From Hawksworthiomyces lignivorus (Eukaryota > Ascomycota > Sordariomycetes > Ophiostomatales > Ophiostomataceae), in NCBI GenBank assembly GCA_002917075.1, contig NTMA01000017.1:68589-132588 (forward strand): 64,000 nt of DNA. Reading direction: 5' to 3'. Below the pieces are notes generated by a model. It saw only the letters and a program-made list of their open reading frames with translations, was not told where the DNA came from and made no database searches. This document shows positions 45,846-56,843 of this stretch, in pieces. Each line of letters opens with the position of its first letter. Within the stretch, counting starts at the first letter, position 1. The position numbers and the translations under genes were made by a program.

Positions 45846-47741
45846 ATGAGCAAGCTAAACTCAATCCTTCATCTGTTGTTTTTGTGTTTATTTTGGTGTC
45901 TCATCCTGCAACCGCATCACGTCGATGGACACTCATTAAAGGGTAACCTCGCCCCGTCCCTTTCGCCCCATCTCGCTCCTGGTGCCATGTTCCAGATCTC
46001 GGGGTCCCGCTGGGCGGTGCCCTTTGTGTCCGTCCTCGGGTTTTTCCTGGCTGTCCACCTGCTGGTGGTCACTGTGATTCTGCCGTCGACCGGCCGCGGC
46101 GACGGACAGTGGCCGCTCTCCCTGCGGCTCGGTCTGCAGAGAGGGCCGGGCAGCGGCAGCGGCGGTGGCGCAAACACGATCGTCGGCGCCGGCAACCTGG
46201 CCGAGGTGCCACCCGCCGGCAGCCCCTGGCACGCGCCGCGGGCGACGGACCTCAACAACCTGACGGTGGCGCTGGCGCCGACGACGCAGGGCGTGTACGG
46301 GTTCCTGTTTGACGGCTCGGACCCGCCCGACAGCGCGTACGGCGTGTACAACTGGTGCAACATGCCGCACGTGCGGCGGCAGGAGTACGCGCAGCCGGCG
46401 CCGCCGGCGTCCGGCCGCCACCGCCTGGCGTACGTCGAGGTCGTGCACCGCCACCACAAGCGCACGCCGTACGCGGCTAACGCGTTCCCGCGCGAGGCGT
46501 ACCGCTGGGACTGCGACGACGCGCACCTGCACCTATACGGCGAGGCGGTGGGCAGCGAGCGGCGACCCGCGGCCGCGGCCGCGTACGCGCTCCCGGTGTT
46601 TGACACGCCCAGCAACCCGTTCCTGGCGGCGGCGCCCGGCTGGCGCGGATCCTGCCAGTTCCCCCAGCTGACGGCCGGCGGGCTCGAGGACGCCTGGCAG
46701 CACGGCGCCGACCTGTACGGCGTGTACCACGACCTGCTGGGCCTGCTGCCGTCGGCGGACGGCGCCGCCGGCACGGACGCCGCGCAGGCGTGGGCTGAGC
46801 GCGTCGCCTTCCGCGTCACCAACAACCCTATCACCAGCCAGACGGCCAACATGGTTCTGGGCGGCATGGCGGCGGCGGCAGCGGCAGCAGCAGCGCCCGG
46901 GGGAGAATCAGCCACGCCGCCTGCCACCGCCCCGCCGACGCCCTTCTCCGCCGAGCCGCCCGACTTCGACGCCCTCGAGCCCCAGTACACCTGCCCCGCG
47001 GCCGCGACGCTCTTCGCCGCCATCACGTCGCCCTCGGCCGCTGACGCTCCCGCCTGGGCCGACCACCTGGAGCGGCTGGCGCCGCTGCTCGCCCAGCTCG
47101 ACGCCGCCTCCGGCGTCGACCCGGCCGACCCCCGCGGCTTCCACGTCAGCGTCGACCACTACTACGACAACCTGTCCGCGCGCCAGTGCCACGGCAAGCC
47201 GCCCGTTGCCGGCATCGCCCCCGCCCTCGCCGACGCCGTCTTCCGCCTCGGCCAGTGGGAGTACAGCCGCATGTTTCGCGACGACGCCCGCTCCCTCGCC
47301 GCTAGCGTCGGCGCCTGGGGCGTCTGGGTCGCTCAGCTCGCCGCCCACCTGCGCGTCGCCGCCGACCCTGCCGCCGCCTCCAAGATCGTCTACCGCCACA
47401 ACGTCGCCCACGACGGCAGCCTCAGCCGCTTCCTGTCCATCCTGCAGGCCGACGAGATGGTGTGGCCCGGCATGGGCAGCGAGGTCGTCGTCGAGCTGTG
47501 GGCCCACGAGGAAGACGAAGACGCCGCCGCTGAGGTGCCCGCAGCAAAGCCGGCACCGCGGGAGGCAGACCAGTACTTTGTTCGCGTCCTCTTTGGCGGC
47601 CGCGTCCTGCGCTCGTCCCACCCCGACCTGGGGCTGATGGACATGCTGCCCTTAGATACACTGCTCGGCTACATAGACGGCCTAGTTGGGCCAGGCGCCT
47701 CCCTGCTCCCGGGAAAATGCAACGGGACGCTCCCGCTGTGA
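45846..47741 (+). CDS. Histidine acid phosphatase family protein, membrane-anchored
   Basis: Single exon, 631 aa from the first in-frame ATG. An internal ATG at 45987 (MFQISGSRW) would give 584 aa and may be the true start, since it begins right before the better membrane helix. The catalytic RHxxRTP motif is seen as VHRHHKRTPYAANAFP near residue 200, and the proton-donor HD pair as AHDGSLSRF near 521. Both sites are intact. Two hydrophobic segments lie near the N-terminus (about 6-22 and 57-78); the second (WAVPFVSVLGFFLAVHLLVV) looks like a type II anchor, placing the enzyme in the secretory lumen or outside. The family includes phytases, acid phosphatases and 2-phosphoxylose phosphatase; the architecture is closest to the last. 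Substrate is not determined. Convergent with HAS1, 264 bp away. Confidence 0.85.
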   Translation: MSKLNSILHLLFLCLFWCLILQPHHVDGHSLKGNLAPSLSPHLAPGAMFQISGSRWAVPFVSVLGFFLAVHLLVVTVILPSTGRGDGQWPLSLRLGLQRGPGSGSGGGANTIVGAGNLAEVPPAGSPWHAPRATDLNNLTVALAPTTQGVYGFLFDGSDPPDSAYGVYNWCNMPHVRRQEYAQPAPPASGRHRLAYVEVVHRHHKRTPYAANAFPREAYRWDCDDAHLHLYGEAVGSERRPAAAAAYALPVFDTPSNPFLAAAPGWRGSCQFPQLTAGGLEDAWQHGADLYGVYHDLLGLLPSADGAAGTDAAQAWAERVAFRVTNNPITSQTANMVLGGMAAAAAAAAAPGGESATPPATAPPTPFSAEPPDFDALEPQYTCPAAATLFAAITSPSAADAPAWADHLERLAPLLAQLDAASGVDPADPRGFHVSVDHYYDNLSARQCHGKPPVAGIAPALADAVFRLGQWEYSRMFRDDARSLAASVGAWGVWVAQLAAHLRVAADPAAASKIVYRHNVAHDGSLSRFLSILQADEMVWPGMGSEVVVELWAHEEDEDAAAEVPAAKPAPREADQYFVRVLFGGRVLRSSHPDLGLMDMLPLDTLLGYIDGLVGPGASLLPGKCNGTLPL

Positions 47742-48005
47742 AGAGCTACCAGTGCACAAAAAGAATAGCTTTATACGGAGATTGCACTGGTACCAGTTGG
47801 GAAGAAGACGAAATAAATATATATAGAAAAGAATTTAATATTTTTAAATATACCCGTTGACCATATGCTGTGGAAAAATGTCTAGAAACATCATGACAAA
47901 ACAGGAGTAAAAAAAGAGAAATCGAATAAATAACAGTGCTTTTGCACATTCATATAGACTTTTTTTTCTCCCTTCGCCCAAGAAACCAAAACAAAACGCA
48001 CGAGA

Positions 48006-49910
48006 TTATGTCCGCCGCTTGAACTTGCCGGTGCCATTGTGCTGCCGCGGCTGGCTGCCGTAGGCCCTGCGGCCGCCGGCGGCGGCCTTGTTCTTGCTCA
48101 TGCTGGCGGCCAGGGTCAGGTCGACGCGGGGCGGGGTGGCGAAGCCGAAGCTCTTGGCGACGGCGGCCAGGTCGAGCTTGTGGACGTCAAAGACGGAGCG
48201 CAGGCTGTGGCTGGCGTAGGCGTGCAGGTAGGCGCGGAAGCCGTCCTTGGCGCTCTGGTGCAGGTAGTAGTTCTGGCCGACGAGCTTCTCGAGCTGGGCC
48301 TGGACGTTGCGCACCTTGTTGGTGGGGAACTCGTACTCGACGACGGGCACGCGGGCCTCGCGCAGGTAGGCCAGGAAGCCGACCTCGCTGGGCAGCAAAA
48401 ACAGCAGCGACTTGCCGCGACCCTGGGTGCCGCGGGCGGTGCGGCCGACGCGGTGGACGTAGGCGCGGCCATCGTCGGGCGGGTCGAACTGGACGATCCA
48501 GTCGACGGCGGGGATGTCGAGGCCGCGGGCGGCTACGTCGGTGCACAGCAGGATGCCGTTGTCGGCGTTGCAGAACTCGAAAAAGGTGGCCGTGCGCTTG
48601 GCCTGCTTCTGCTTGCCGTGCAGGTCTAGCACGCCGCCCAGGTCGATGTAGCGCAGCAGGTCGGCGTGGTACTTGACCGAGTTGCACGAGCTGAAGAAGA
48701 CGATGACCTTCTTCTTGCCGGCCATCTTCTTGAGGAAGGACCACAGCAGCAGGAAGCGGTTCTGCGACGGGCACAGCACGTAGCCCTGCTCCAGCCCGTC
48801 GACGGTGCTGAACTGCTGCGCCTCGTCCACGTTGAGGTACAGCGGGTTGGGCCGCAGCGACACCTTGGCCAGGTCATCGATCTTCTGCGTCTGCGTCGCC
48901 GAGAAGAGCATCGTCTGGCGCTCCTTGGGCAGGATCTTGACGATCTGGCGCAGCTCGTCCTCGAAGCCGACCTCGAGGATGCGGTCTGCCTCGTCGATGA
49001 TCAGCGACCGCATGTGCTTGAACAAGAACCCCGGCGTGTTCTGCAGGTGGTCCAGCAGCCGGCCCGGCGTCGCCACCAGCAGGTTGACGCCCTTGCCCAG
49101 CTTCTCCGCCTCGGCCCGCCGGTTGGCGCCACCCATGACGATGCCCGTCGTCTGCGAGTGGTGCTGCATCAGCTCCTGCGCCACGCCCCAGATCTGCAGC
49201 GCCAGCTCGCGCGTCGGCGTCACCACAACTACGCCCGTGCCGTTGCGCGGCTTGAACTTGAGCGAGTACAGCATCTCCACCGCCGGCACCAGGAACGCTA
49301 GCGTCTTGCCCGACCCCGTCTTAGCCGCGCCTAGCAGGTCCTTGCCCGCCAGCAGCGGTGGCAGCGCGCGCCGCTGGATCTCTGTCATGGTCTCAAAGCC
49401 CATGTCTGCGAGGCCCTGCTTGGTCCGGTCCGACAGGGACAGGTCTGCAAACCGGCGCGAGCCGCCCTCTTCGCCGTCCACTGCCGGCAGCGTCAGGTGT
49501 TGTGTGTCTGCGTCCTCGCTAGTGGAGGGGAGATGTGGTGGTTCTGCGGCCTCGCCGTTGACCTCTTCGTCTTCGTCGTCTTCGTCGTCTTCGTCATTGT
49601 TGTTGCCATCTTCTTCGTTGACTCCTTCCTCCTCTACCTCCTCGGCGTCCCCCTCCGCCTCATCAATGTCTCCAGTAATGTCGTTTTCCTCTTCCTCTTC
49701 CTCTACTTCTTCTTCAGCTTTCCGCTTGATCTCCTTTGACTTCTTCTTTTTCAATTTGCGATCTACTTCCACATTGTCGACATCACCGTTCTCTGCTGCG
49801 GCGGCTGCCAGTCTCGCCTTCTTCAGCGCCTTGCGGTCGACATGCTCGTCGGAGGCATGCTTGTCCTTGACAGACTCCTTAAGCTTTCTCTTCTTGCTTA
49901 TTTTATCCAT
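48006..49910 (-). CDS. HAS1: ATP-dependent RNA helicase HAS1 (DEAD-box, ribosome biogenesis)
   Basis: Single exon, 634 aa. HAS1 is a nucleolar DEAD-box helicase needed for 40S and 60S precursor processing. About 150 residues of lysine-rich then strongly acidic low-complexity sequence precede the Q-motif region ([16 protein letters not shown]). Helicase motifs in order are [10 protein letters not shown] (about 197), Ia [20 protein letters not shown] (about 302), [37 protein letters not shown] and [13 protein letters not shown]. The C-terminal [20 protein letters not shown] block and the [18 protein letters not shown] tail identify HAS1 rather than other DEAD-box proteins. The ATG at 49910 begins MDKISKKRK and is the first that gives the family N-terminus. 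Head to head with the 5S rRNA gene, 298 bp away. Confidence 0.95.
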   Translation of the reverse strand: MDKISKKRKLKESVKDKHASDEHVDRKALKKARLAAAAAENGDVDNVEVDRKLKKKKSKEIKRKAEEEVEEEEEENDITGDIDEAEGDAEEVEEEGVNEEDGNNNDEDDEDDEDEEVNGEAAEPPHLPSTSEDADTQHLTLPAVDGEEGGSRRFADLSLSDRTKQGLADMGFETMTEIQRRALPPLLAGKDLLGAAKTGSGKTLAFLVPAVEMLYSLKFKPRNGTGVVVVTPTRELALQIWGVAQELMQHHSQTTGIVMGGANRRAEAEKLGKGVNLLVATPGRLLDHLQNTPGFLFKHMRSLIIDEADRILEVGFEDELRQIVKILPKERQTMLFSATQTQKIDDLAKVSLRPNPLYLNVDEAQQFSTVDGLEQGYVLCPSQNRFLLLWSFLKKMAGKKKVIVFFSSCNSVKYHADLLRYIDLGGVLDLHGKQKQAKRTATFFEFCNADNGILLCTDVAARGLDIPAVDWIVQFDPPDDGRAYVHRVGRTARGTQGRGKSLLFLLPSEVGFLAYLREARVPVVEYEFPTNKVRNVQAQLEKLVGQNYYLHQSAKDGFRAYLHAYASHSLRSVFDVHKLDLAAVAKSFGFATPPRVDLTLAASMSKNKAAAGGRRAYGSQPRQHNGTGKFKRRT

Positions 49911-50177
49911 GTTGAAATTCGTATTTGAGAGTGAGCACTTTGATTTGGTATGGTTTGTCGTGTGCCTGCAATCAATAGCAGTGGAAAAACTGAGCTGGCT
50001 CGCTGGTATAGCCAAAGTGCTGCGGAAAAAAAAAAATATTCACCGACTAGGAAGGAAAGAACGGCAGAAAAAAAAAATGGGTGGGGCTGTCGTATCGATA
50101 ACGGATGTTTTAATTTTCCGTTTGTAAGCCAAAATCGTACCTGCCAAAATGCATACTTTACTCCGTAACGTAGTTGC

Positions 50178-50185
50178 TATTTAAG
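50178..50185 (+). promoter_or_regulatory. TATA-like element upstream of 5S rRNA
   Basis: TATTTAAG spans about -31 to -24 relative to the predicted 5S start. Filamentous ascomycete 5S genes (Neurospora) are known to use an upstream TATA-like element at this distance in addition to internal control regions. Confidence 0.55.
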
Positions 50186-50208
50186 CTAATTCGTCACTAG
50201 ATTCGTTC

Positions 50209-50328
50209 ACGTACGGCCATAGATACTGGAAAGCACGGGATCCCGTCCGCTCTCCCCTAGTTAAACCAGTAATCGGCGGATTAGTAGTTGGGTCGGTGAC
50301 GACCAGCGAATACCCGCTGCTGTACGTT
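50209..50328 (+). rRNA. 5S ribosomal RNA
   Basis: About 119-120 nt, the normal 5S length. The 5' ACGTACGGC pairs with the 3' GCTGTACGT to form helix I (one G-U pair). ATACTGG pairs with CCAGTAAT (helix II), and GCGG with CCGC closes the helix IV/V arm. The conserved GGATCCCGTCCGCTCTCCC block and the near-invariant fungal TTAGTAGTTGGGTCGGTG plus ACGACCAGCGAAT are present. A TTTT run starts at the 3' end, with a longer T run six bases on, as Pol III terminators require. A single dispersed copy is normal for filamentous ascomycetes, whose 5S genes are scattered rather than in the rDNA array. Pairing is intact, so this looks functional rather than one of the 5S pseudogenes such genomes also carry. 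Confidence 0.93.
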
Positions 50329-50342
50329 TTACATTTTTTTTT
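50327..50342 (+). terminator. Pol III T-run terminator of the 5S gene
   Basis: TTTT directly at the 3' end of the 5S gene, followed after ACA by a run of nine T. Typical RNA polymerase III termination signal. Confidence 0.75.
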
Positions 50343-50962
50343 ATTTTTTATTTATTAATTGCTCTTTTAACCTTCAAGGCCATCGTTCAAATTCTCTCGT
50401 TCCATTCCTTTTTATTTTTTTGTTCTTATCACTCGTTCATTTTTATTCGATCGGCGTCTCTCAAGTGTGTTCTCTGTATCGAATTATCATTTATTTCGTT
50501 CCCTAAATTCATACTAAAAATCTACAGACTCCTGACAACCTTGTCTCAACTTTGATGCGTGCCGGATTCTCATGCGTAAATATTCTCACCACTCTCTGGT
50601 TCCAATACCCGGTTCGTGCGATGCCAGATTAAATGCTTGCATCCCCCGCCTTTTGTGCTCCGTCATGATACCTTTTTTGATCCTCTGTTGTCTTTTATCG
50701 CTCTCTGAGTTTGTCTCATTTCCCAATTTCTTGTTTCCATGTCTAGCGTCCTCTCTCCCTGCCCGCCGGTGAAAATGCGAGTCAAAACACGATAATCGAT
50801 GAGCGTCTCCAAAAACATAAACACCATTAAAAAGAATCGAAAATAAAGAAAATGGCGGATGGAGAAAGAAATCGTCAAGTCGTTATTATACAGTCCTCTA
50901 CTCTTTTAGCCACAAGCCCTCTCCACGTTCTTTTTCTCCCCCTTTCTTCAAGGTTGCCCCGC
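50343..50962. other. Intergenic region
   Basis: 620 bp of AT-rich sequence between the 5S gene and the 3' end of the PFK2/FBPase gene. No ORF with recognisable features. Confidence 0.45.
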
Positions 50963-52533
50963 CTAGAGGGCGTCCGGCGTGGGCTGCTCGTGCTTGGCGG
51001 TGGAGCCCTTTCCGCGCCAGGTGCTGACGGCGTCGATGCCGGCTGGATACCGCTCCTCCTCGGTGCCGTAGGCGCGGGGCGTCAACTTGATGAGGGTGTG
51101 CAGCGGCACGTTCATCCAGGGGCTGCGCTCCTGGTCCTTCTTCATAAAGTAGGCGTAGATGCAGCGGATGACGGCCTGGTGGGTGATGATCAAAATGTCC
51201 TCAGACCGCTCGAGCTCCATGATGATGGGCTCCAGGCGGATGACGACGTCGCGGTACGACTCGCCGCCGCGGTAGCGGTAGTTGTACTTGTCCTCGTCCC
51301 GCGCACGGAAGTCGTCGGGGAACTGGTCCTTGATCTGCTGGTATGTATAGCCGTCGCAAACGCCCGAGTCCAGCTCATCGAGCGCCTTCCACTGCAGCTG
51401 GTTGTAGTCTTTAGGCAGGTGACGCGCTGTGGCAATGGTGCGTTGTAAGGTGGACGTCCACACAGTAAGGGGGCGGTCATCCTGGGACAGTCAGCAAAAG
51501 ATGGGCAAAACAGAGAGCATGAATGTAGGAGCGGAAGGAGATGGGGCGGCGACGTACACCAACCGAGAGCCGCACAAGGTCTGGAAGTTTTCGTGCGTAC
51601 TGCTGGCCGCGCGCTGATAAGCCGGCATCTCCACCAATTCGGCCGTCGAGATTGTACATTGATTCGCCATGCTAGAAAATCGTCAGCATATATGCCACCA
51701 AAAAAAAGTGGCCTTTGTGAGTGGGGATGGAGCATGCTCACTCTTGATAACCACACAGACCGCGGGCGGATGTGCAGGTTCATCAGGTAGTACACAACGC
51801 GGCTCTGCAGGTAGTCCTGGATGCGGCTGATGATGACGCGGCTGCCGGTGTCCATGATCTTGAGGTAGGACAGCTCGCTCTCGTCGCCGTCGCCGTCGAT
51901 GGTCTTGTAGACTTTTTCGTAGTTGCGGATGCGATTCCGAAAGTCCTGAGCGGCCTGCTCTGGATCTTGGCCCTTGTAGTCGGGGCTGGTGGTCTTGACG
52001 TCGCGGATGTTGGCCATGATCAGGTCCTCGTCGTCGCACTTGCTCTCCACAAAGAGCACCTCCACGCCGGCGGCCGTGCACCGCTCAAGCACCCAGCGGC
52101 GGCGCTCCTTGGTAGAGTTGGTGGCGTCGAGGATGCCGACCACGCCGCCGCCCGTCTTCAGCCACTTGAGCATGTCAGCGACGGCCGCCTCGGCCGCCAC
52201 GCGGCGCTTGCGCTCGCCCTCAGCATTGTTGGTATCGAAGAAGTCGGCGGTGGGTTGGGCGGCGTCTTTTCGGCGGTAGTTGCCGACATTAAAGGTCTGC
52301 GCAGGAATAGAGAGCCACTGGAGATAACGTTGGGCTGCAAGAATTCGATGTTAGCCAAGACTGGGGAGGCTGCAGGGGGGGGGGGTAAAATGCGCATCGC
52401 CGCGGCGTGCATCGCGACTTAGACCATAGCTACCTTTCTGGGCAATATAGCTCTTTCCCCGGGCGGGAAGCCCCACCATCACTACACACACTTTGAGGTC
52501 CTCCACCTGGACACCGTTAGCGCCACGTGCCAT
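50963..52533 (-). CDS. 6-phosphofructo-2-kinase / fructose-2,6-bisphosphatase
   Basis: Model complement(join(50963..51481,51558..51671,51742..52334,52434..52533)), 441 aa; all four exons restore family sequence in frame. The cytosolic bifunctional enzyme sets fructose-2,6-bisphosphate, the switch between glycolysis and gluconeogenesis. The kinase domain (about 1-222) has P-loop VGLPARGKSYIAQK at 20-33, RYLQWLSIPAQTFNVGNYRR, GILDATNSTKERR and DVKTTSPDYKG. The phosphatase domain has the phosphohistidine motif LSRHGESMYN (His232), TSTLQRTIATA, the acid/base Glu in WKALDELDSGVCDGYTY and ITHQAVIRC. Both sites look intact, so both activities are likely, although some fungal paralogues keep only one. 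The N-terminus is short, with no long regulatory extension. An unusually long gene-free region lies upstream. Confidence 0.94.
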
Positions 52534-55500
52534 GGCTGCAGACTGTGTGTAGATTTTCCTTCAAGCCGAGCTGAGGTAAGAAAAGAAAAAGAAAAATGCA
52601 ATTGCTGATATGGGATGCAATATCGGTATTATAAAGACAGCCGGGCCTGCTGAGAACCGAAAATGGGTCGAGTCCAGAGCAGGTCAACCAGGTGGCAAAA
52701 AGAATGAAAATAAAATTAAATGAATAAAATAGAAAAATAAAATAGAAAAATAAAATAGAAAAAAATAAAGCAATCTCGAGCGTTCTGTGATGGATAGAGC
52801 TTTTTGGTTGGTGATTTTTGTTGCGACCTTTTGCACAGCCGAACGACAGCTCTTTCTGCGGGTGATATCGGGTGTAAGGGCAAAGAGAAAACGAGAGAGT
52901 GGGCAGAAAAAGGGCTATCAAAAGGCTATCCACTCGGTGTCGGTTATACCGATGCTATGCTGCAGTTCCAAACTGGACTGGTGATAATCGCCTGATAACT
53001 TGAGACCGAGGAGGGCAAAAGGTGAGAGGAAGATTAAAAAAAAAAAGGAAGAGAAAATGAAGAACGATTGCAGCTCGAGGCCTTGTAACGCAAGCCACTA
53101 TAGATCAGCAGTCGATGCGGTCAAGCTCACACGAGTTGTTCCGTATGGTTTGCTTGTCCACTGTTCTTTGTGTTTGAGTTCGGCAATAATGACGTTTTGT
53201 TTGGCGGGGAAGCTTTGGCGTCCTTTGGTCTCTCTTTCTCGGGGAAATGATAGATTTGGTAGATCGAAAGATCGGGCAACAGGATAGGGTCGATGAAAGA
53301 GGGTTCGAGGGCAGGGCAAGCAAAAAGGGAAGGGAAAAAAAAAAAAAAAATAGAGGGACTGTATGGAGCAACGACAAGAGAGAAGCAGAAGAAGATGAGA
53401 CAATTAAGAACGTGAAGGGAAAATGGAAAGAAACAACAGGATGGAGATCCATTAAGACGAAAAAGAAGTACCTCGCGGGCGGTGTAAGATATTAAGTGAT
53501 GCCCACAGGAAGCTCACTAATAACCCCTTGACCAGAGATAGATAGGGGGGAAAAAAGACCAAACAGGTGAAAGAAAAGTCACTGGGCAGCTTGGGCTCGG
53601 TAGTGCCAGGCTACCGCGACGCATGATCATGCGAAACTGCGCAGATTGAATCAAAACAGCCAGACTAGAGGCATCCGAGCCGACGTAGTGAGGGCATGAG
53701 CAGCAAGGAAGTGCGGTTGAATGGCTCCCTAGCCGTGGATTTCTCTTGGGGAAAAGCAGTAACACGTAAAACGGGAGCCGGGCTAGCGGCAGAAAAAGGC
53801 GGGGCGAGGAAGAGATAAAAGCAGAAGACTCGGGGGTACAACGCCCAGAGAAAAAGGGACGCAGGGCAAACTTGGACGCAGAGCAAGATGCCGTTTGATA
53901 GCAGATTGGGCATGTCGAGCCGCTCTTGGCCCCCTTTGCTCGTCCAGCTTTTTCCCGACCTGCCACCTCCCAGTTGAAGCCAGCCCCAGTGCAGCCAGGT
54001 CCAGTGTTGGTACCCGCGGTAACTTCCACCAGTACCACACACCACATTCCGACACCCCGCAGCTGGAAAACGGGGGCCGAAAATGGAGAATAGGGAGAAG
54101 CAGCCCAAAGAAATGAGGACCTGGAGTGAAAAGTGGATGGACATGGGCCAGTGGCCGTGACGGGGCTACTCAGTCTCGTGCCCGGAAAAGTCTTTGTAGA
54201 GGACGAGACAAAACACAGGGAGAGGCCAATTCTCCCTCCACGTCTTTTTGGACCCCCATTTAACCCCCGTACTTTCCATCCCCCATTTTACATTTGCTTT
54301 TTTGCTTTTTTCCTTTTTTTTGCTCTTGTTTTCGTCCTGTCTTCCTGTTCTCTCGTGCTCACGTGTCCGGGCCAAGCAGCGCTTTTCCTCACCTGTCGTC
54401 GCAGCGGACCCCGTCAGCAGAGCCACAGACGCGGGTCCCGACAGGAAGGTATGCAGGGGTGAATCAGGTGACAAGAAAAAAAAGCAGGAAGGAGAATAGA
54501 ACAAAAAAGGAAAGAAAGACGGGCAAAGAAGCACTGTCTTCTTTACGTGTACTGGAGAGGCTGTTGGAAAGTGGAAAGTACGTGTACCGTCTCAGTGGAC
54601 AGGACCGTGCTCAGGAACTCCAGGGGTGGCAGCAACAGCTGTTGGTGGGATGACCCTGGTTGTTCTTTCCTATTCCGTCCAGAGTATGGGGAAAGCCATA
54701 TTGAGTCCTTTCCCACCAGTCACTGCCTCGCCCACGGTGTGCGACAAAGCCTCATCTAATGAGGAGAGCTTGAGGCATCACAAATACGCCAAAAATGCAA
54801 TAAGGAAAAAAAAAGAGGAAAAAAGGTAGAAAAAAAAAGAAATAGAAAAAAGAAAAGAGAAAAGAAAAGAGAAGAAGAGAGACGAAGAGAGAATTCAAGC
54901 AAAGCAACTAAAATTCAAGAAGCAAGATTCAATACATACTCTACTGATCCATGTGTCGGAGCGTCCACGACCAGTGACCGTGGCCGAAGCCGAACCTGCA
55001 ACGACGCCGCGCATGTTGACTGCGTCGATCTTTCGTTGCTCTATCACGTCAATCGTCGGTCAGCGATTGTGGAAGTGGTCAGCAGCGACGGAAATGGAAC
55101 GAGGACAGCGGCGACTAAAGGTGAAGAAGCGAGAGCAAAAAAAGTACGTGGGGGGTTTTTCGACAAGCGGTGAAATGGTGACCAGAAGACGGACAGGTGC
55201 ACTCCTTCACACTCGCGCAAGCACGAAAACCCGGGTAGCGAAATGCAGATGTTGGACAGATGGCGCTTGTGATAGAACAAAAAACTGGCCTAGGACCCTG
55301 TTGCTGAGATGGAAAGTCTGGAGAGGTCTGCGGCCAGAGATAGAATGGAAGCAGAAGCACCAGCGAAGAGGAAATTGCCCTTCTTCCTTATCACTATGGC
55401 GCGGCCCTTTATCGCTCTGTGCGGGATATCTAAGCATAGCTTGTGTAATACCGTGAGGCAAGCCAAGTGGCTTGACCAGCTGGGCCACCTTCATGAAAGT

Positions 55501-56843
55501 ACGTGTGGAAAGCAGCGATTGGTATTGGCCTTGCTGTTTTTGGCTGCCCCCACACGGCCGTGGCACAGCGAGTGGCTGCTTATGTACAAGTATTGAGAAA
55601 GCCCCGATGGCAGCAGCGTCGGTTGCCGACAAGCCAATAGATCGGGTCCGATGGGCAGCTCGGGGTTACGAGAGCAGAGAACGATCATGGCAGCCCGCAA
55701 AGTACGGCAGCATAGGCCACTAGCGTGTCAGCCACCGTAGAGCGAGAGCGATTCCGAGAAATCGATGAAGAATACGATCCCCGATCTGATTACCTGAGCC
55801 GCCTCCACTGCCGCCGTTGCCAAGCTTCGGAGAGTCTGCGAAATACATATATATGCAACTACTGAAATTGGCGCTTGAAAACATCCGCCGAGTTTGAAGT
55901 CGCATGGCAAGGCTAGACAAGGCTAGTTTGTGGTTTAAACTACTACTCTCAGGGTTTCAGGGACGACGTTGTCAGCAAAAGCATGTGAATATGGTTGGGC
56001 AACGCTAAGCCGAGGTCAACAATTCCCCGTTCCACCCTCCAAGGACACGCTTGGATAGACGATTAGATACAAACACACTGCTTTTCCCTTCCAGTCGCTT
56101 TTCTTCCCCCAACAAGAGACGCAATGAAGCATTTGTGGATGCATTTGTTGAGAATTGAGGTAAGACGGCTCTGAAATTATTACCGGCGGTTCCGGGAAAA
56201 CGTACATGTAGTTGGTTCGTTGTAGACAGCCGCCATTCACCTGGCTGCAGTAAGGCTGAGACAAAAGGAGTGACGTTCCATGCCGAGATTGGCCCGTCGG
56301 ATTTGAAGCGAAAGTTGGGAACGTTTTAGGAAGATGATATTATCATCATTCGTATTATTGGATTGAAGAATGTATTCAATGTCCGACAGTGCTTTATTGA
56401 ATTGCACAAAGTAAGGGCACGATAGGCACACTGTCCAACGTGCAGCTAAAAATGCTTCCAGAAGCGGCATAGCATTAGGAACGACAGACACCAATAGATC
56501 GGACATCTGTGCAGTTGGTCGATCCAGAAAGGACCGGAGGCGTGTTTAGTGAGACGGGGTCTCAATTAGGGCCCTAGTTGCAGGGAAGCGTCGCATATTA
56601 CTGTAGCGGCAGAGTACCCAATGCCGACTAGTTCAATTTAGCCTCGCAGCGCTCCCAACGAAGAGGACCCTGATACTTAAACTCGACGCCGAGCTCGTAG
56701 CGTCCCAGTCTGCACATGTAAAACAGTATCACTAAACACAAAATTTAAGACAATCTAGAGACACGCCTTCATTCCGTCTCATACTTCTTCCCTCTTCTGA
56801 ACTTACAGAGACCTCTCTCGTCGCCTGTGCTTTCTCTGCTTCC
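52534..56843. other. Large gene-free interval, 4.3 kb
   Basis: No ORF here shows a recognisable domain on either strand. Landmarks are a 13-bp tandem repeat (about 52725-52763), an A run at 53337-53350, and a long purine-only stretch on the plus strand (about 54800-54890). Read on the minus strand, the last is the CT-rich composition common in fungal promoters. Medium open frames at 53517-54047, 53665-54144 and 55207-55632 (all minus) and 54953-55456 (plus) lack coding character. It may hold a long leader or distant promoter of the PFK2/FBPase gene, or an unannotated non-coding transcript. Confidence 0.4.
52725..52763 (+). repeat. 13-bp AT-rich tandem repeat, 3 copies
   Basis: TAAAATAGAAAAA repeated three times head to tail, about 190 bp upstream of the PFK2/FBPase start codon on the opposite strand. 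Simple-sequence origin is likely. Confidence 0.8.

Noticed and set aside
53517..54144. Overlapping 159-176 codon minus-strand frames in the gene desert
   Set aside because: Two different frames are open over the same DNA with Cys/Ser/Phe-rich composition, which is expected from CT-rich sequence. No family resemblance.
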